A stretch of DNA of 64,000 bases, from assembly GCA_027475525.1 (NCBI GenBank), contig JAMWFC010000041.1, positions 1 through 64,000 of the forward strand. Reading direction: 5' to 3'. The notes below the pieces were generated by a model. The model was not told the origin of the DNA. It worked only from the letters and a program-made list of their open reading frames with translations, and made no database searches. The translations under genes were made by a program, and so were the position numbers. Below, piece by piece: positions 44,552 through 55,195 of the stretch. Numbering within the stretch: the stretch's first letter is position 1; each line of letters begins with the position of its first letter. The DNA comes from Macrolepiota albuminosa (lineage: Eukaryota > Basidiomycota > Agaricomycetes > Agaricales > Agaricaceae).

Positions 44552-46051
44552 TCAATGTGAAAAATGGTGTATGAACATGCACAGCATGCCCACCGTGCCT
44601 AGAAATGCACAAACTTCCGAGAGGTTATGGCAGACTCCCCACTTTTCCAGAAGCGCTAATTGGCTCTCCTCAGGGATCCTGCCCTCTGGCATGCAAATGT
44701 GCCCTAAAATTTTAAATTGCGGTGCGCAAAGAACCAACTTGTGTCCTGAGAACGTTCCGCCACAATACTTCATGCGCTGAAGCACCCAGTTAACCAATTG
44801 GAAGAAGTCCCATAGCGCCATGCGGATATTGGGATTTTCCAGGTGCACTTCGGGCTTGCCATTTACAAGGTGCCAATCTTTTGGGCTCTTAACGTCTATG
44901 TTGTCGATAAAACTAGGCACATGGTGGGGTATCTCGGGTTGTAGAATAAACGTAATGTTGTCGTAGAATATGGGTACTGAATTTGTCCATCCCATGGGAA
45001 GTGTAACCAGTCGTAGCGCCCTGAATGGCATTTGAAATGTCGTCAAGTTGCGAGAGGAAGGGTGAATTAAGCGCTTGTCATAGCCAACGTACAGATCCAG
45101 GGTAGCGCCACATATTCGTTCCACAAATGATTTAGCGACATGATTGGGGAAGGGCGGTACCCCTGAATGATGAATCGTGACTTTGTTTAGTGGTTCCAAA
45201 CTATGAACTATACATAGCTTCCCATTTTTCTTTAGTACACAAAACCATTGTGACCTATAGGCCAAATTGGAAGGCTCATAAACTCCTGCCGCTATCTTGG
45301 AGCGAATGATTTGGCAAACCTCAGCTTCAATGCCTGGCGGTATAGGTCGGTTATGCTCGGTCCAAGGTACGTGAGGTATTGTTGGTATAACCACTGGTAG
45401 AAAGAAGTCAGTTCTAAGTTTACCGCATTCTGAATCCTCCCAAGCAAATGCTTCGTTTTGCTTTTGCATAATGTTGGTCAATATGTCTAGTTCCGCCATT
45501 GATAGAAAGCCTGTATTATGGGCGCTAAGAAATAGCACCCGACATTCTTCTGTAAATTGTCTGGTAGGTTTGAAAGGTGGCGGATTCAGATTAAGTTCAG
45601 GAAGGGTTGCTAACAGGTTGCCAATGATCTTTCTCTCGATGCAAAATTCTTCGGGTACGCCGCTCACTACCGGTTTTGTTTTAAGTGCTACTGGCTTATA
45701 CTTCTTTTTAACCTGAACCCCTTTGCGCTTAGGGGTACTGTTGTTAGCAAACGTATTATAAATGGAACTTTGGTTTCTAGTGAAACCGGATATCAAAGGT
45801 TCTTTAGAATCAGGAGTAGAAACAAAGTAAGTGTCTGTCAAAAGATTTTCAGTAATATCGGATGCAGTGAGGTATAAATAGGATAAAGCTTCGCTAGTAA
45901 GCAACGTAGAAGTGTTCAAGATTTCAGGGGCTAAAGGGGTATGTGATATAAAGGTTACTTGCCCAGTCCGATGATTATAGTCCAAGATAAGCGCTTCATC
46001 TCCATGATCCTCATCACTCATCTCCTCGATGGCGCCGGAAAACACTCGCAA
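44552..46051 (-). CDS. Gypsy reverse transcriptase (altered active site)
   Basis: An open frame of 499 codons. Its N-terminal third is a linker that overlaps the protease frame by 34 nt. RT blocks follow: IPPGIEAEVCQIIRSKIAAG, SQWFCVLKKNGKLCIVHSLE, ATLDLYVGYDKRLIHPSSRN and FRALRLVTLPMGWTNSVPIF. The catalytic box reads FIDNID where F/Y-I-D-D is expected, and the usual VHDL is VHSL, so key aspartates are changed. The end has GHICMPEGRIP, typical of the thumb/connection. An open but probably inactive enzyme. Confidence 0.85.
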   Translation of the reverse strand: MRVFSGAIEEMSDEDHGDEALILDYNHRTGQVTFISHTPLAPEILNTSTLLTSEALSYLYLTASDITENLLTDTYFVSTPDSKEPLISGFTRNQSSIYNTFANNSTPKRKGVQVKKKYKPVALKTKPVVSGVPEEFCIERKIIGNLLATLPELNLNPPPFKPTRQFTEECRVLFLSAHNTGFLSMAELDILTNIMQKQNEAFAWEDSECGKLRTDFFLPVVIPTIPHVPWTEHNRPIPPGIEAEVCQIIRSKIAAGVYEPSNLAYRSQWFCVLKKNGKLCIVHSLEPLNKVTIHHSGVPPFPNHVAKSFVERICGATLDLYVGYDKRLIHPSSRNLTTFQMPFRALRLVTLPMGWTNSVPIFYDNITFILQPEIPHHVPSFIDNIDVKSPKDWHLVNGKPEVHLENPNIRMALWDFFQLVNWVLQRMKYCGGTFSGHKLVLCAPQFKILGHICMPEGRIPEESQLALLEKWGVCHNLSEVCAFLGTVGMLCMFIHHFSH

Positions 46052-47133
46052 GGTTCATTGCTAATGTAAGGTCGCTTTCTCGGTCCAGGCTTCTGGAACC
46101 TTCCTTGGGGAAACGTCGGTACCATTCTCCTGACTCCAGAATTAGGGTCACTAATAGTTAGCGTTGTTTCTTCTTCGGACGTTGTCTTGACTACTGATTG
46201 CACTAGCACATCGAAGGGCCTCCCCAATAGTAAATTGTATGCTGGCAATCTAAGTATGTGAATTTGCAGATAGAATGTAAGATTGCCAATAGCACATGGC
46301 ATGTTCCGTGCCATCTCCAAGGATCGATCAATCATGCTGTTAGCGCTCTGCATGTTAAGAATGATTGTTGGGTCGTAAATGATGCCCAGCTTGTTAGCAA
46401 CGTCAGCAGCCATTGAAATAATTTGTGATCCGCTGTCCACGATAGACTCTATTTCGCTTTTCCCATCCACTGTCAGCATAATTGAGCGAATCACGTGAGA
46501 GTCTTGGGCTACAGTCAGGATGGCAGGATCGTCACTAGATCTTAGCGATTTGAGGTATGTTTTGACCAGGTCTATGGATGTGGCTTCTTTGGGTGGTGTG
46601 GCCTCTTCCTTGATTTCTGGGGCTACCATCTCCATTATGTATGCGAATCCAGGCAGCATGTTGTCACATTCATCAACCATTGTTACATTGTTAGCTACAT
46701 TTTGTCGAGGAGTGACTGCAGTACGCATCTGGTTCCTGACGTCTGGCACCACGCTGCATAACTCTCCTACCGATAGTGTAACCTGACTTTGCATAATGCG
46801 ATCAAAAACTACCTTAGACTTTTCCAGATCATATATAGGCGCTGTGAGTCGATATCCTCCCATAGGTTTATCTGGCGCTCTGAAGTTGCGATTAAGGGGC
46901 AGGTCATAGTTGCCCCCAAGGCCAGCATAAGGATGCAGCGGTGGCTCCGTAACGGCCAGCACTTTGGTTGCTTCGGGTACTTCATCGTTAACGCTAGAGG
47001 TTGAGGCTGGTGCTGGGGCGAGACCTGTCGTCGTGCCCGATGGTCTATAATCTTTCAAAGGCTGCTTGCCCTTTTTGATCTCTACCCCATCAAAGACCTG
47101 ATTCTTTAGCAACTTCAGCTCCTTCTCTAGCAT
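46018..47133 (-). CDS. Gypsy retropepsin-like region
   Basis: 371 codons. The C-terminal half carries the aspartic protease: IESIVDSGSQIISM (active site DSG) near residue 237 and LLLGRPFDVL near 308. The N-terminal half, with FRAPDKPMGGYRLTAPIYD, resembles the DUF4100-type region that precedes the protease in fungal gypsy elements. It overlaps the RT frame by 34 nt, suggesting a frameshift join or mutation. Confidence 0.8.
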   Translation of the reverse strand: MLEKELKLLKNQVFDGVEIKKGKQPLKDYRPSGTTTGLAPAPASTSSVNDEVPEATKVLAVTEPPLHPYAGLGGNYDLPLNRNFRAPDKPMGGYRLTAPIYDLEKSKVVFDRIMQSQVTLSVGELCSVVPDVRNQMRTAVTPRQNVANNVTMVDECDNMLPGFAYIMEMVAPEIKEEATPPKEATSIDLVKTYLKSLRSSDDPAILTVAQDSHVIRSIMLTVDGKSEIESIVDSGSQIISMAADVANKLGIIYDPTIILNMQSANSMIDRSLEMARNMPCAIGNLTFYLQIHILRLPAYNLLLGRPFDVLVQSVVKTTSEEETTLTISDPNSGVRRMVPTFPQGRFQKPGPRKRPYISNEPCECFPAPSRR

Positions 47134-47208
47134 ATCGATTCTCTCCTCACGGGACAGCGTAGGTTGGTCACTGATAGCGTTTAGCTGGAGTACTTCGTAA
47201 ATTAGTGC

Positions 47209-48609
47209 TTATTGAGGAGTTGCCTCAGCTTCTGTTGTCGCCATACTATTCAGGTTGCCTGTTGCTAAGTTCCTGGGGTTCCAATGGTGCCACTCATCAA
47301 TGCGTCCCTGGAACATCTTATGCTCAGGGTAAAGGGGAATGCTAGCACCTGAAGGTAAGACTAGTTTCCTGTCCATTTCGCAGCATGCCTTCCCTTGCTG
47401 CAAATACTGTTCAAGGATAGTGCATCTACCCCTGGTCATGGTATGTCCTGCCTCGCCACAAAAATGGCAAAGTCCTGTCTGTACGTTGTTTCTAGGCGCT
47501 GAAAAACTAGTTGAGATCAAGGTCTCCAGTTTATTCATGACATTAGCAACTGCATTGTTAACGGCATTTTCCAAATCCTCCTTTTTGACATATCTGTTGC
47601 AGTCATTGGCAGTGCTAGACGCTGGCAACTCCAGCTTCGGTGCCATCCCTCCATGGTCTGTGCCAGGTTGCTGTAAAGGTATACCTGTATCCATACCCTT
47701 TAATACCCACTTGCCTGCCTCAAAGACCTTTTCTATGTTGTATGATTCCTTGGGGTGATGGTCATGCATATTGATCTCCAAGCATCACACAATCTTAGTC
47801 CATAACAAAGTCGGGAATCCTTGTTGAAACAAACGGTGCTTCTTGTTCCCGTATAACTTCCCATTTTGGACCAGCCATCTCGCTATCCGCTGAAAACCTC
47901 AGTAATAAGTTGATAACGCTCCAAGAGTATAAATTCCTGCCACAAAGGTGTCCTGTACTAGCTTCTGGATTTCCATTACTGTATAACGTGTAGCTTCTTC
48001 AGCGCCAGGATATAAATGAATGATAGCCTTTTTCCATTCATTATAGGTAAAAGGCCTTGGCACTGCATCACTGGTAAGCCCTTGGAACTCCTTCAACCCT
48101 GTCCATGATTTGGCTGTATCGTATGAGACATATCTGGCGGCATATTCCTTTATCTGTGTATCGTCGGTCACATGACAGTTGCATAGCAAATACTCCAATT
48201 CTTTGAAATACTGCGTTAGTTCACGGGGCTTCGTTTTGTCCCATTTTGGTGACGAGAAGTGGTTTCTGGGTGGCATGCACTGATTGTTCGGCTGATCCAT
48301 ACCGATAGGTGTGTTTGTCGAAGTAGGAAGGGTGGTGGTGCTCGTGTTACTTAGCATCGATGTCGTAGGTAACAGCTCAGTTGGCTCTGAGTTGCTAGGT
48401 TCTGGCGATAATAACCTAGATAACTCTTCTAGAGGAGTAAGCGGCGTATGGTTTTCGCCTGCTAAGTATTCAAACGGTCGGGAAAAAGGGAAAAAGCTTT
48501 CGGCTAGGCTGTCTGGGGCGGCCTCAAGCTCCTGATCCAAAGTCTGTCTTGGTAGCATGCCTGGTAAGTGTGGTGAGTCAGTAGTGTTTGGTTCAAATGT
48601 GCTTTCCAA
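47209..48609 (-). pseudogene. Gypsy gag with CCHC knuckle
   Basis: Two frames make up gag. 48609-47899 holds the disordered N-terminus and the capsid domain (LTQYFKELEYLLCNCHVTDD; PFTYNEWKKAIIHLYPGAEE). 47781-47209 holds KEDLENAVNNAVANVMNKLE and the zinc knuckle CHFCGEAGHTMTRGRC at about 47440-47487. A stop at 47899 and a frame change separate them. Confidence 0.82.
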
Positions 48610-48667
48610 CAGGAGGTGGCGCTGTCGCTGGGCTCGAGTTTCCAGCAGAATTCTGTCTCAGAAGAAC

Positions 48668-48685
48668 CCCTCGTGGTGGGCTCCA
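48668..48685 (-). promoter_or_regulatory. Primer-binding site of gypsy element
   Basis: Three bases after the 5' LTR the minus strand reads TGGAGCCCACCACGAGGG, which would pair with a tRNA 3' end finishing in CCA. I cannot name the tRNA from the window. Confidence 0.65.
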
Positions 48686-48688
48686 AAA

Positions 48689-49585
48689 TGATGACGCCTA
48701 CTATGGTTGGGTGCGCTGGACATATACGCAGTACAACGCCATTTCCAGCGCTTGGCATGCATAATTGTGAGGAGTCCTGACAGGGTCCCAGTGTGCTCGA
48801 GCGGAGGTGATAAAACGATGCGCTAAATTATAGCGCTGTGGAGGCTACCTGGCAGACAGTAAGCATCGTAGTTTAAACAAAGATATTGAAGAAAAGACGA
48901 GTAGCACAGCGTATTGTGCCCGTAGGTGGCACCGTAAATGATGAAGACAAGATAGACGAGGCTAGTGCCCAACTTAGTGACGAAGTCAAAGGAAGCTACG
49001 GCAACCTTTTGCACATGGATGACAGTGACCAACGGCGTTATGTATGGCCTACGGCGACCAGCGGCGACTCTATATTGGCTTAGAATTGTACGAGTCTGCT
49101 CACTTTTATTATAACTCCGATTGGCCAGGCTGTTTCGGGGTATGGTCAGAAAATCCTCAACAGACGCTGTCAGCGCTAATGTCAGCGCTACTCATTGTAT
49201 CAGTTCCTGACAGGTCCAGATGTCAGATTTAAGTATATCCAGTGCCGCCATCATTGATCCTTTTAGACTTCTGATTGAAGTGCCTCGTCAAATGGCAGCA
49301 CCTGCTGCTGGCTCCTTCTGGAAGTGATCGGGGTTTAGTTAGAGTCCTCTCCTGCCATCATGTTAGCGCTATACATTATGAGCCTCCTTCGTCCTTGAGA
49401 TAAGTGAATGGAGTGTGCTGAAGGCCTGATAGCTAGTGGTTGGGGTAAATGGCTAAGTCCTGTAGTAGGTTGCCAGAGCTAGGGCTGCTCTATATTTCCA
49501 ACTGGTCGTTAGAGTCCTCAGTATGTCAAGTGTTGGTTGGTCTATAATGTCTCTTGATGCGCTCAGTCTGAGTAGAAGCCTATCA
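48689..49585 (-). repeat. Gypsy 5' LTR (family A), 185-bp deletion
   Basis: 897 bp. The junction GGAAGCTA|CGGCAACC marks where about 185 bp present in the partner LTR are missing. It ends CCTATCA, followed by ACGT. Confidence 0.9.
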
Positions 49586-52500
49586 ACGTGGATTGAAGAA
49601 ATGACATGTGCTGTTTATTATAGTAGTGCATATGTTTCTCATCTTTATCAATCATCAGATCCTAAGCAACCTCAAGTTTTTCATGGTAATACTTGTGCAT
49701 ATGACATGAATATTGTTTCAACTACTTCAGTTCTTCCTCAAATCTCTGATTATATCAATAAATTAAAGATAAAGCAATGAACAATATATTTCAAGTTCAC
49801 AAATAAAAAATTTGGGCCTTTTTTATTTGGTTAAAAAATATTTCTAAAAATTTTTTGTATGAGAACATTAATTAGATAAAAGAATTGTAGATTTATATCT
49901 AAAAAATGCTGTTCTTTCAGGATTGGAGAATAGATTTCTACATAATACAGAACTTTTTGTTGAAAAAACTTTTGAAGAAAAGACAGCTGATTTATCAAAT
50001 CATTCTGCATTAGAAATATGCAAATCTAACACAGATGATGAAGCTACTGTACTTTTAGAACATATGGGAGTTTCAGATTTTAAAAGTGTGAAAATCCAAG
50101 GTTCTTCTTTGACTGCATCAGCTTTGCGATCTCTTGTATCAAATAATAATAAATTTAATAATGAACAACTTGATCTTATAATATATAAAGAAAATAATAA
50201 AATTAATGAATATAATAATCTGGTTTTGTTTTCTGGTATATTTTCAACCTTATTTCCTTATAGATGTGGTATCTTAGTCAACCAACATCATTTAGTATGC
50301 AACTTCATATAAATTATTTTATAGATCTAGCAGATCATGCTTTTCATTATCATTATTCTTTTATATTTATAGCTTTAAATATAATACAGCACAGAACTGC
50401 CTATTTTTATACAAGTTTACATATAAAAAGCTTATAGTTTAAAGCTATTGTAGAAAAATTGACATCAATCTCTTCTAAAACTCTTCTTTCTGTAGCAAAT
50501 CAATTAGAAAAAGATTATAATTATCAATCACTTTCAGATGACAAAAAACAAGTATTTACTCTTCTTAAATAGCAAATCAATTAGAAAAAGATTATAATTA
50601 TCAATCACTTTCAGATGACAAAAAACAAGTATTTACTCTTCTTAAAGAAGTTAATACTATTGCTTCTCATATGCCTGGTTCCCAAGCATTAAAAATAAGA
50701 TGTCAGAATAAAATTTGAAATTACTCAGGATATTTTAGAATGCTTATACTTTATTTTACTGCAAATCTGAGTGCAATACATAGCCTTATTTTTCAACTTA
50801 TATATGGTGATACTACTATTAATTTTGATAATCAGTTTCCACTTATTATTGATAATACTACAAGAGCTTTGAGATTAGCAAAAGATCCTGTTGCTGCAGC
50901 TGACTTTTTTTATTTTTCTATTCAATATATATTTCAATATTTTTTTGAATAGAATTTTGAAAAAGGCAAAAGTTTTTCAGAAGGTGGCATTTTAGGACAT
51001 CTTGCCACATTTTATAGATCTAATGAATTGACTAAAAGAAGACAATAGCATGCACACTTTTTTATATGGCTTATTAGTATATCTAATCCTTTTGATATTC
51101 ATATAAAACTTAAAACTGAAGCTGATTATGCTCAAAAGCTATTTCAATTTTTTAAAAATATTATTCATCATCATCTTCCTAATATTAAAATAGAAATTGA
51201 TCTAAAATATAAACTACAAATTGAAAGACCTCCTTATGTACTATTTTTAAGGTCTGATAAAGATATTTAAGATTGGAAAGATTTGCTTGATGTAGAAATT
51301 AAAAAATATGGAGAAGCTTTTCAACGTCATAATTGTAGAGCTGTTTGCCCTAAATTTGAAAATAATAATAAATATTGCTTTTAATTTCCACATAATTTTG
51401 TTTCTGAATCTAAATTTGATCCAAATACAAATTCTATTTATTTACTTTGTCAAGATCCTACTGTGAATTATTTTAATTCAATTATTCTTGTATATTGTTG
51501 CTATAATCATGATTTAAAATGTATATTATCTGGAAAAGCAGCAATGTTTTATATTACAAGTTATATTACAAAGTTAGATTTAAAAACTTATCAAATATTG
51601 TCTCTTCTATCTTGAGCAGTTCTTAATATGAAAGATACTATAAATTTTTCAAATTCTAAAACTAAATCCAAATTGCTTTTTTATAAATGTTTATTTTAAT
51701 TAATTAAGCAACAACAAATATATGCTCAATAAGCAGCTTGATATATTCAAAGTCAAAGTGATAGCTTTTCTTTTCATAAAACAACACCAATGTTATCAAA
51801 TCTTTTACTTTATTACATTAAAACTTCTATCAATGCTATGAAAAATACAAATAAAAAAAATAAAAATTGTAGTGATGAAGAAAACAATATTGAACCTATA
51901 TTATTAAAAATTGATGTAAATATTAATAAAAATCTTTTAAAAGCAACTCAGATAAATGATTATATTTATTGTGATCCAGACTTGTCCAATATCTGTTTTT
52001 ATAGTTTTGTTCAGTATTTTCGAAAAGAGCTTATAAGTATTTCAAAATATAAAGATACTAATACTATACAATTAGATGTGTATAAACGCTTGAGACTGAA
52101 AAGTCCTCATCCTTTATATGATACTTATTATTTAGTAAAGCATACTAATTTTGAGTGTGGAGATAGTTCTAAGCTACTTATACCTTATTTAATTAAAAGA
52201 AGTATTCCTCAATCTACTCATTCTGATTATAGTATTTTTATGCTTGTTCATTTCAAACCTTTTAGTGATATTGAATCTTTACTTTTTTTATATGAAAATC
52301 CTAATAATGTATTCAGTATGTATAAATTTACTGAAATGTCTAGAAATATTATGAAAAATTGGGATGCTATTTATAAATGTGAAGATGAAAGAAATGCCGA
52401 TAGACTTCAAAAAAAAGAACAAGCTTTAAAAGAATCAAAAGTATCTACTGAATTAGCAGCTTTTTTAAATAATATTTTATTTATTTTAGAAAACTCAGAT

Positions 52501-54696
52501 CAAGTAGTTCAAAAAGATTTTTAATTAAATCAAGAACTTTTCAGACTTCGAGGTGAATAGTTCTTAGTCAATGCAGAAGCTGATAAAAAGATAGACACTT
52601 CTATATTATTACCTGCAGTAAATATTAGTAATTTGAAAATTTAAAAAAGAAATGTCAAACTATAAGAAGAATCTTTAAAATGTCAACAAAGGAACATTTT
52701 AAATTCTTTAAATCAGACAGCAATTATCAATAATGCATCTGAAACCGAATTAGTTTCTACTTTATTTAATATAAAATATTTATTTTCTGCTAATATATCA
52801 TCAAATGCATCTGCACCTCAAACAAAAAGTTTAAATAATATTAATAATTTACATTTTGAAAGCTATAGCAATCTGATTGAGTGCATTATTTCAGAAGAAA
52901 CTTTAAATAAAAAACAATCAATTGCATTTAAAATTATTTGTAAAGCTTTTTTCAAATATATTAATGATGAAGTAGCCAGCATTAATAATATTTTATCACC
53001 AAATTATTAATTTTATTTGCGCCTTCATCTTTTAGAATCTAATAGTACTAGAAAAACTCATGTTGTTAAAGCTGTACAAAAATTTATGAAAGTTTATCAA
53101 CGCAAATAAAGATTGCGCTTTTTAGCACCAAGCGGTACTGCAGCTCCACTTATTGATGAATTAACTATCTATAAAGGTCTATCTATCAAAGTTCAGAAAA
53201 AAAATAAAGAAAAAAGTAATTGAATACCTGGTGATTTTAAAGAAGATTATTCTGTTATAATGACCATTGCTGAAAAAAATAATCTTTTTAAAGAATTTAA
53301 AAATGTTATAATGCTTCTTATTGATGAAGTATCTCTGCTTAGCTGTCATTTATTATCAGATGTAGATTGCTCTTTACAAATAGTAAAAAATAATAATGAA
53401 CTATTTGGTGAAATTTTGATCATTTTTTCATGTGATTTTTATTAATATCCACTTGTTGGAGGAACTTTTTTATATAAACCTGTAACAAATTCTACTAATA
53501 TGTCTTTTCAGCAATTATCAACTCATTTTAGTTGTAGTATAGAAATTAGTCACTGAAGTAATAAACTTGAAAGAGCAACAGCATATGAAAAAAAATCCTA
53601 AATATGCTGCAGCTGTTTTACAATTGCAAAAGAGAAAATACACAGAGAAAGATGTTGAGTTATTCAACAGTCAAGTGATTAAATCTTTCAAAAATCCAGA
53701 TGGATTAAATATGAGTTGTAATAATAGACAATATTCAACTGCAATAATACAAACTAATAATCTTTGTCAGGCTATAAATTTTCAAAAAGCAAAATTCATT
53801 ACTCAAGGTAACATTGATATTTGTGCTGCAAATAACACAGTTAAAAAAAAAACAATATCAGAACCTGCTAGATCTAAACTTTTAAAACTGAATGTTTCTA
53901 AGTTTGCTAATGAAGCCGCTTTACCTGATTTTCTTCTTTTATATATAGAAATGCCTATTGTTCTGTGCAATCAAAATCTATCTACTGAATTAGGTAATAT
54001 TAATAGTGCTCATGGAATATTGAAGAAATATGACATTGAAATTTGTTCATCTGGTTATACTTATTGCACTTGTGTGATTATTGAATTTCCAAGAAGCAAA
54101 GTATTTCTTTCAAATTTACTTAATCATTATTTTTCAATTGAATCCCTATCCTGAAAATTTCAACTTTAGTACAATTAAATAAAAATAATGAAAAACAAAA
54201 AATATTAATCATGTATTATTAATTGCCTTTTTAACCTGCTTTTGTTATTACAAGACATGCTGCACAAAAAACAAGTCTTCCACATATTTTAGGTTGGTTA
54301 CATCTTGGAGGTTTTGCTGCTTATATAACAGCATCTAGAGCTACTTACTACTTATGAAGATCTAGCTATAGTTCAAAAAGTCACTTTAAAAGATCTCAAT
54401 CAAAAGTTGCCATCTGACTTAATTATTGAAACATAAAAGCATGAAATTATGGAGCACAATACACTTATTAGACATGGATTTAAGAAGGGTTTTATTAGAG
54501 TTGTATCTAATTCTGAAGATGAGGATAAACATTTAAGTAAATATTCAAATATTAATATTAAATTATCTACTTATTGTCAACAATATTCTGATGATATTTA
54601 AAATACTCAAGATCAGTGCAAAAGAAAAGTAAATCTAGACAATAATAATAAAAGCAAAAAGAAATCTGCACCATGTAATTCATGCTATAATTTTAC
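49586..54696 (+). pseudogene. Helitron Rep-helicase, main part
   Basis: The protein is followed in one main reading with stops. It has QVFHGNTCAYDMNIVSTTS (49674), LFSGIFSTLFPYRCG, and the Helitron_like_N block ASHMPGSQALKIRC, LYFTANLSAIHS, RALRLAKDPVAAADFFYFS. The HUH part is HAHFFIWL near 51050, then HNCRAVCPKFENN and KAAMFYITSYITKLDLKTYQ. The PIF1-like helicase has RFLAPSGTAAPLID, LLIDEVSLLSCHLL, then DFYxYPLVGGTFLYKP where x is a stop at 53443. The C-terminus has ALPDFLLLYIEMPIVLCNQN and TRHAAQKTSLPHILGWLHLG. Stops include 50716, 51268, 51382, 51613, 51697, 51730, 51739, 52522, 52558, 53008, 53107, 53221, 53443 and 54434. A 77-bp duplication at 50493 shifts the frame. Confidence 0.85.
50493..50646. 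repeat. Exact 77-bp tandem duplication in Helitron
   Basis: Units 50493-50569 and 50570-50646 are identical, with mismatches immediately outside on both sides. Confidence 0.95.
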
Positions 54697-55195
54697 TGTC
54701 AGGGGACTCCTCATTTCTTCCTTCTCTCACTCCTTATCTCTTCACTCTCCTTCCATTCATTCTCTTATTTCTTCTGACATTATTTCATTTCACTGTTTCT
54801 ATTCTTTCAACACTATCTGTTAGTACTACTCTCAGCCCTTGAGATGCTCTGGTTCTTTAGCCACCATTCAGACAAGTGTGGGCCCACTCAGCACCGCTTC
54901 CAGACCACTTATATAAGCCAGAGTTTGCCAGAGTTTGCCCCTTATTTGTACAAGTGTTTGTGTAGGCAATTTTCGAGTTTTTAAGGTTTTGTTGTACTGT
55001 ACAGTTGTTTCCCATGCTTCAGAGGCCCCAGAAGCGTCCAACCTGGCATAGGGAATCCCTAGACTTGTTCTCTTTGGATCTCCCTCTGCCAGGTGAGTAG
55101 CTACCTTGATATTGTCAGTATATATTCTAATACACTTTGGATCTCCCTCTGCCAGCTGTGTGACTGAGCCACAGCCTCTAGAGGTTGCCCTTACA
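54697..55195 (+). mobile_element. Solo LTR, family C, copy 2
   Basis: 499 bp from TGTCAGGGGACTCC to GCCCTTACA. It joins the Helitron end on the left and copia 2 RT on the right. Flanks TTTAC and CTGGC do not match, so it marks a rearranged junction or decayed insertion. It lacks the 77-bp duplications of copies 1 and 3. Confidence 0.85.

Larger units (their letters stand above)
36555..49585 (-). mobile_element. Ty3/gypsy element (13.0 kb) with opposite-strand cargo, TSD ACGT
   Basis: LTRs at 36555-37625 (3') and 48689-49585 (5') read TGATGACGCC to CCTATCA on the plus strand. ACGT flanks both sides (36551-36554 and 49586-49589). A primer site follows the 5' LTR and a purine tract precedes the 3' LTR. 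The minus-strand order is gag, protease, RT, RNase H, integrase, as in gypsy. Pol ends at 42341, and a further 4.7 kb up to the 3' LTR carries plus-strand genes. Stops and altered catalytic residues make it non-autonomous. It is inserted in the Helitron. Confidence 0.92.
34990..54696 (+). mobile_element. AT-rich Helitron, decayed and split by a gypsy element
   Basis: A rolling-circle transposon. Coding sequence at 34990-36554 continues at 49590-54690 once the gypsy element is removed. The order is an N-terminal region, Helitron_like_N, HUH-type Rep region, then PIF1-like helicase, the normal Helitron plan. Composition is far more AT-rich than in neighbours, and at least 13 stops fall at expected Gln or Arg codons. 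Neither the 5' TC end nor a 3' CTRR end with hairpin is certain. The right end is cut by LTR-C at 54697. Confidence 0.8.

Noticed and set aside
49586..54696. Altered genetic code (TAA/TAG read as Gln)
   Set aside because: TGA also replaces Arg codons at conserved places, and other elements in the window use normal stops. C-to-T mutation explains all cases.
32239..55195. A single giant LTR element bounded by the two LTR-C copies
   Set aside because: There are no matching target duplications, primer site or purine tract, and no LTR-element coding sequence belonging to LTR-C inside.
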